A DNA stretch of 64,000 bases, from NCBI GenBank assembly GCA_030715195.1, contig JAUYVI010000001.1, forward strand, positions 496,001 to 560,000, given 5' to 3'. The position numbers and the translations under genes are program-made. Below are positions 63,720 through 64,000 of this stretch, one piece after another; position 1 is the stretch's first letter; every line of letters begins with the position of its first letter. The notes under the pieces were generated by a model. The model was not told where the DNA came from and searched no databases. It worked only from the letters and a program-made list of their open reading frames with translations. Source of the DNA: Dongia sedimenti. Its GTDB lineage: Bacteria; Pseudomonadota; Alphaproteobacteria; Dongiales; Dongiaceae.

Positions 63720-64000
63720 CTAGATATCGCCTTGCTGTGCCGTCTGCTCGTCGCGGGGGTTGAGCAGGCCGTCGATGATGATCGCCGTCAGCAGGATGAT
63801 CGACTTGATCAGGTTCTGCTCGACGTTGGTGAAGTCCATGATGGTCATGGCGTTGCCCATGATGCCGATCAGCAGGGCGCCGACCACGACGTTGCGCATA
63901 TAGCCCTTGCCGCCGGAAAGACCGATGCCGCCGATGACGCAGACCAGGATCACGTCATAGAGCATGTTGGAGTTCACCACGCGCACGTTCATGCTCTGGA
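63720..64000 (-). CDS. Second sugar ABC permease, C-terminal part (runs off the window)
   Basis: The visible C-terminal 90-odd residues show VILVCVIGGIGLSGGKGYMR, VVVGALLIGIMGNAMTIMDF and NLIKSIILLTAIIIDGLLNP, the RbsC-like end. The frame stays open to the window edge, so the N-terminus lies beyond 64000. First visible gene of the operon, 47 bases before the binding-protein gene. With the fused permease it would make a heterodimeric channel. Confidence 0.88.
   Translation of the reverse strand, partial: QSMNVRVVNSNMLYDVILVCVIGGIGLSGGKGYMRNVVVGALLIGIMGNAMTIMDFTNVEQNLIKSIILLTAIIIDGLLNPRDEQTAQQGDI

Overview
The window looks like a chromosomal segment of a GC-rich alphaproteobacterium, most likely of the Rhodospirillales. 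This rests on three things: the gene order ybgC-tolQRAB-pal-cpoB-tilS-ftsH-folP-glmM, an RpoH sigma factor with an alphaproteobacterial-type sequence, and the generally high GC content. The taxonomic assignment is inference, because no 16S gene is present.

Layout. 1-7550: Tol-Pal envelope operon (ybgC, tolQ, tolR, tolA, tolB, pal, cpoB) followed by tilS. 7543-14670: ftsH, folP, a secreted unknown, glmM, another secreted unknown, and an overlapping pair of a MoaD-like protein with a BNR/sialidase-like propeller. 14889-19050: a DUF3047 protein and a methyl-accepting chemotaxis protein. 19781-28155: MocR-AzlC-AzlD, a DUF1127 protein, a PhzF-like isomerase, a LysE exporter and the pstSCAB phosphate operon with a candidate Pho box. 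28311-33746: hisZ, purA, two DUF6134 paralogues flanking a TAXI-type binding lipoprotein, and an entericidin-like peptide. 33748-38600: a GMC oxidoreductase, a pseudokinase with a membrane partner, and a 3' remnant of a sugar ABC ATPase gene. 38612-43390: two VPLPA-CTERM proteins around an AraC regulator and an ECF-like sigma factor, then an orphan DUF2280 gene. 43414-49948: a YcaO-TfuA-guanidino-enzyme cluster with its own SARP-like regulator. 50051-55420: TetR/SDR pair, tRNA-Glu, threonine aldolase, rluD and rpoH. 56352-57473: two exported unknowns. 57797-64000: a carbohydrate-type ABC transporter in which one permease is fused to a lactonase-like propeller.

Two parts of the window deserve most attention. 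First, the cluster at 43414-49948 encodes a 121-aa protein, a YcaO cyclodehydratase-like enzyme, TfuA and a guanidino-group-modifying enzyme with all catalytic positions visible. These four genes are translationally coupled or nearly abutting. A 17-base direct-repeat box with an 11-base phase lies upstream of this operon and again upstream of a separate 153-aa gene. This is the geometry SARP-type activators recognise, and a SARP-like regulator gene lies between the two boxes. I read this as a candidate peptide- or protein-modifying regulon whose substrate is unknown.

Second, three intergenic copies of a repeat family (16194-16580, 19153-19770, and 56257-55513 on the minus strand) each begin with a good sigma70-type promoter. 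Each then has a leader with a conserved hairpin, whose stem sequence differs in copy 3 but still pairs, and an array of roughly 40-base units. Within a unit, an 8-base word is written twice, 11 bases apart around CGG or a variant. Five different words occur and the two arms change together. The architecture suggests a structured non-coding RNA family or a DNA-binding array not explained by any coding frame.
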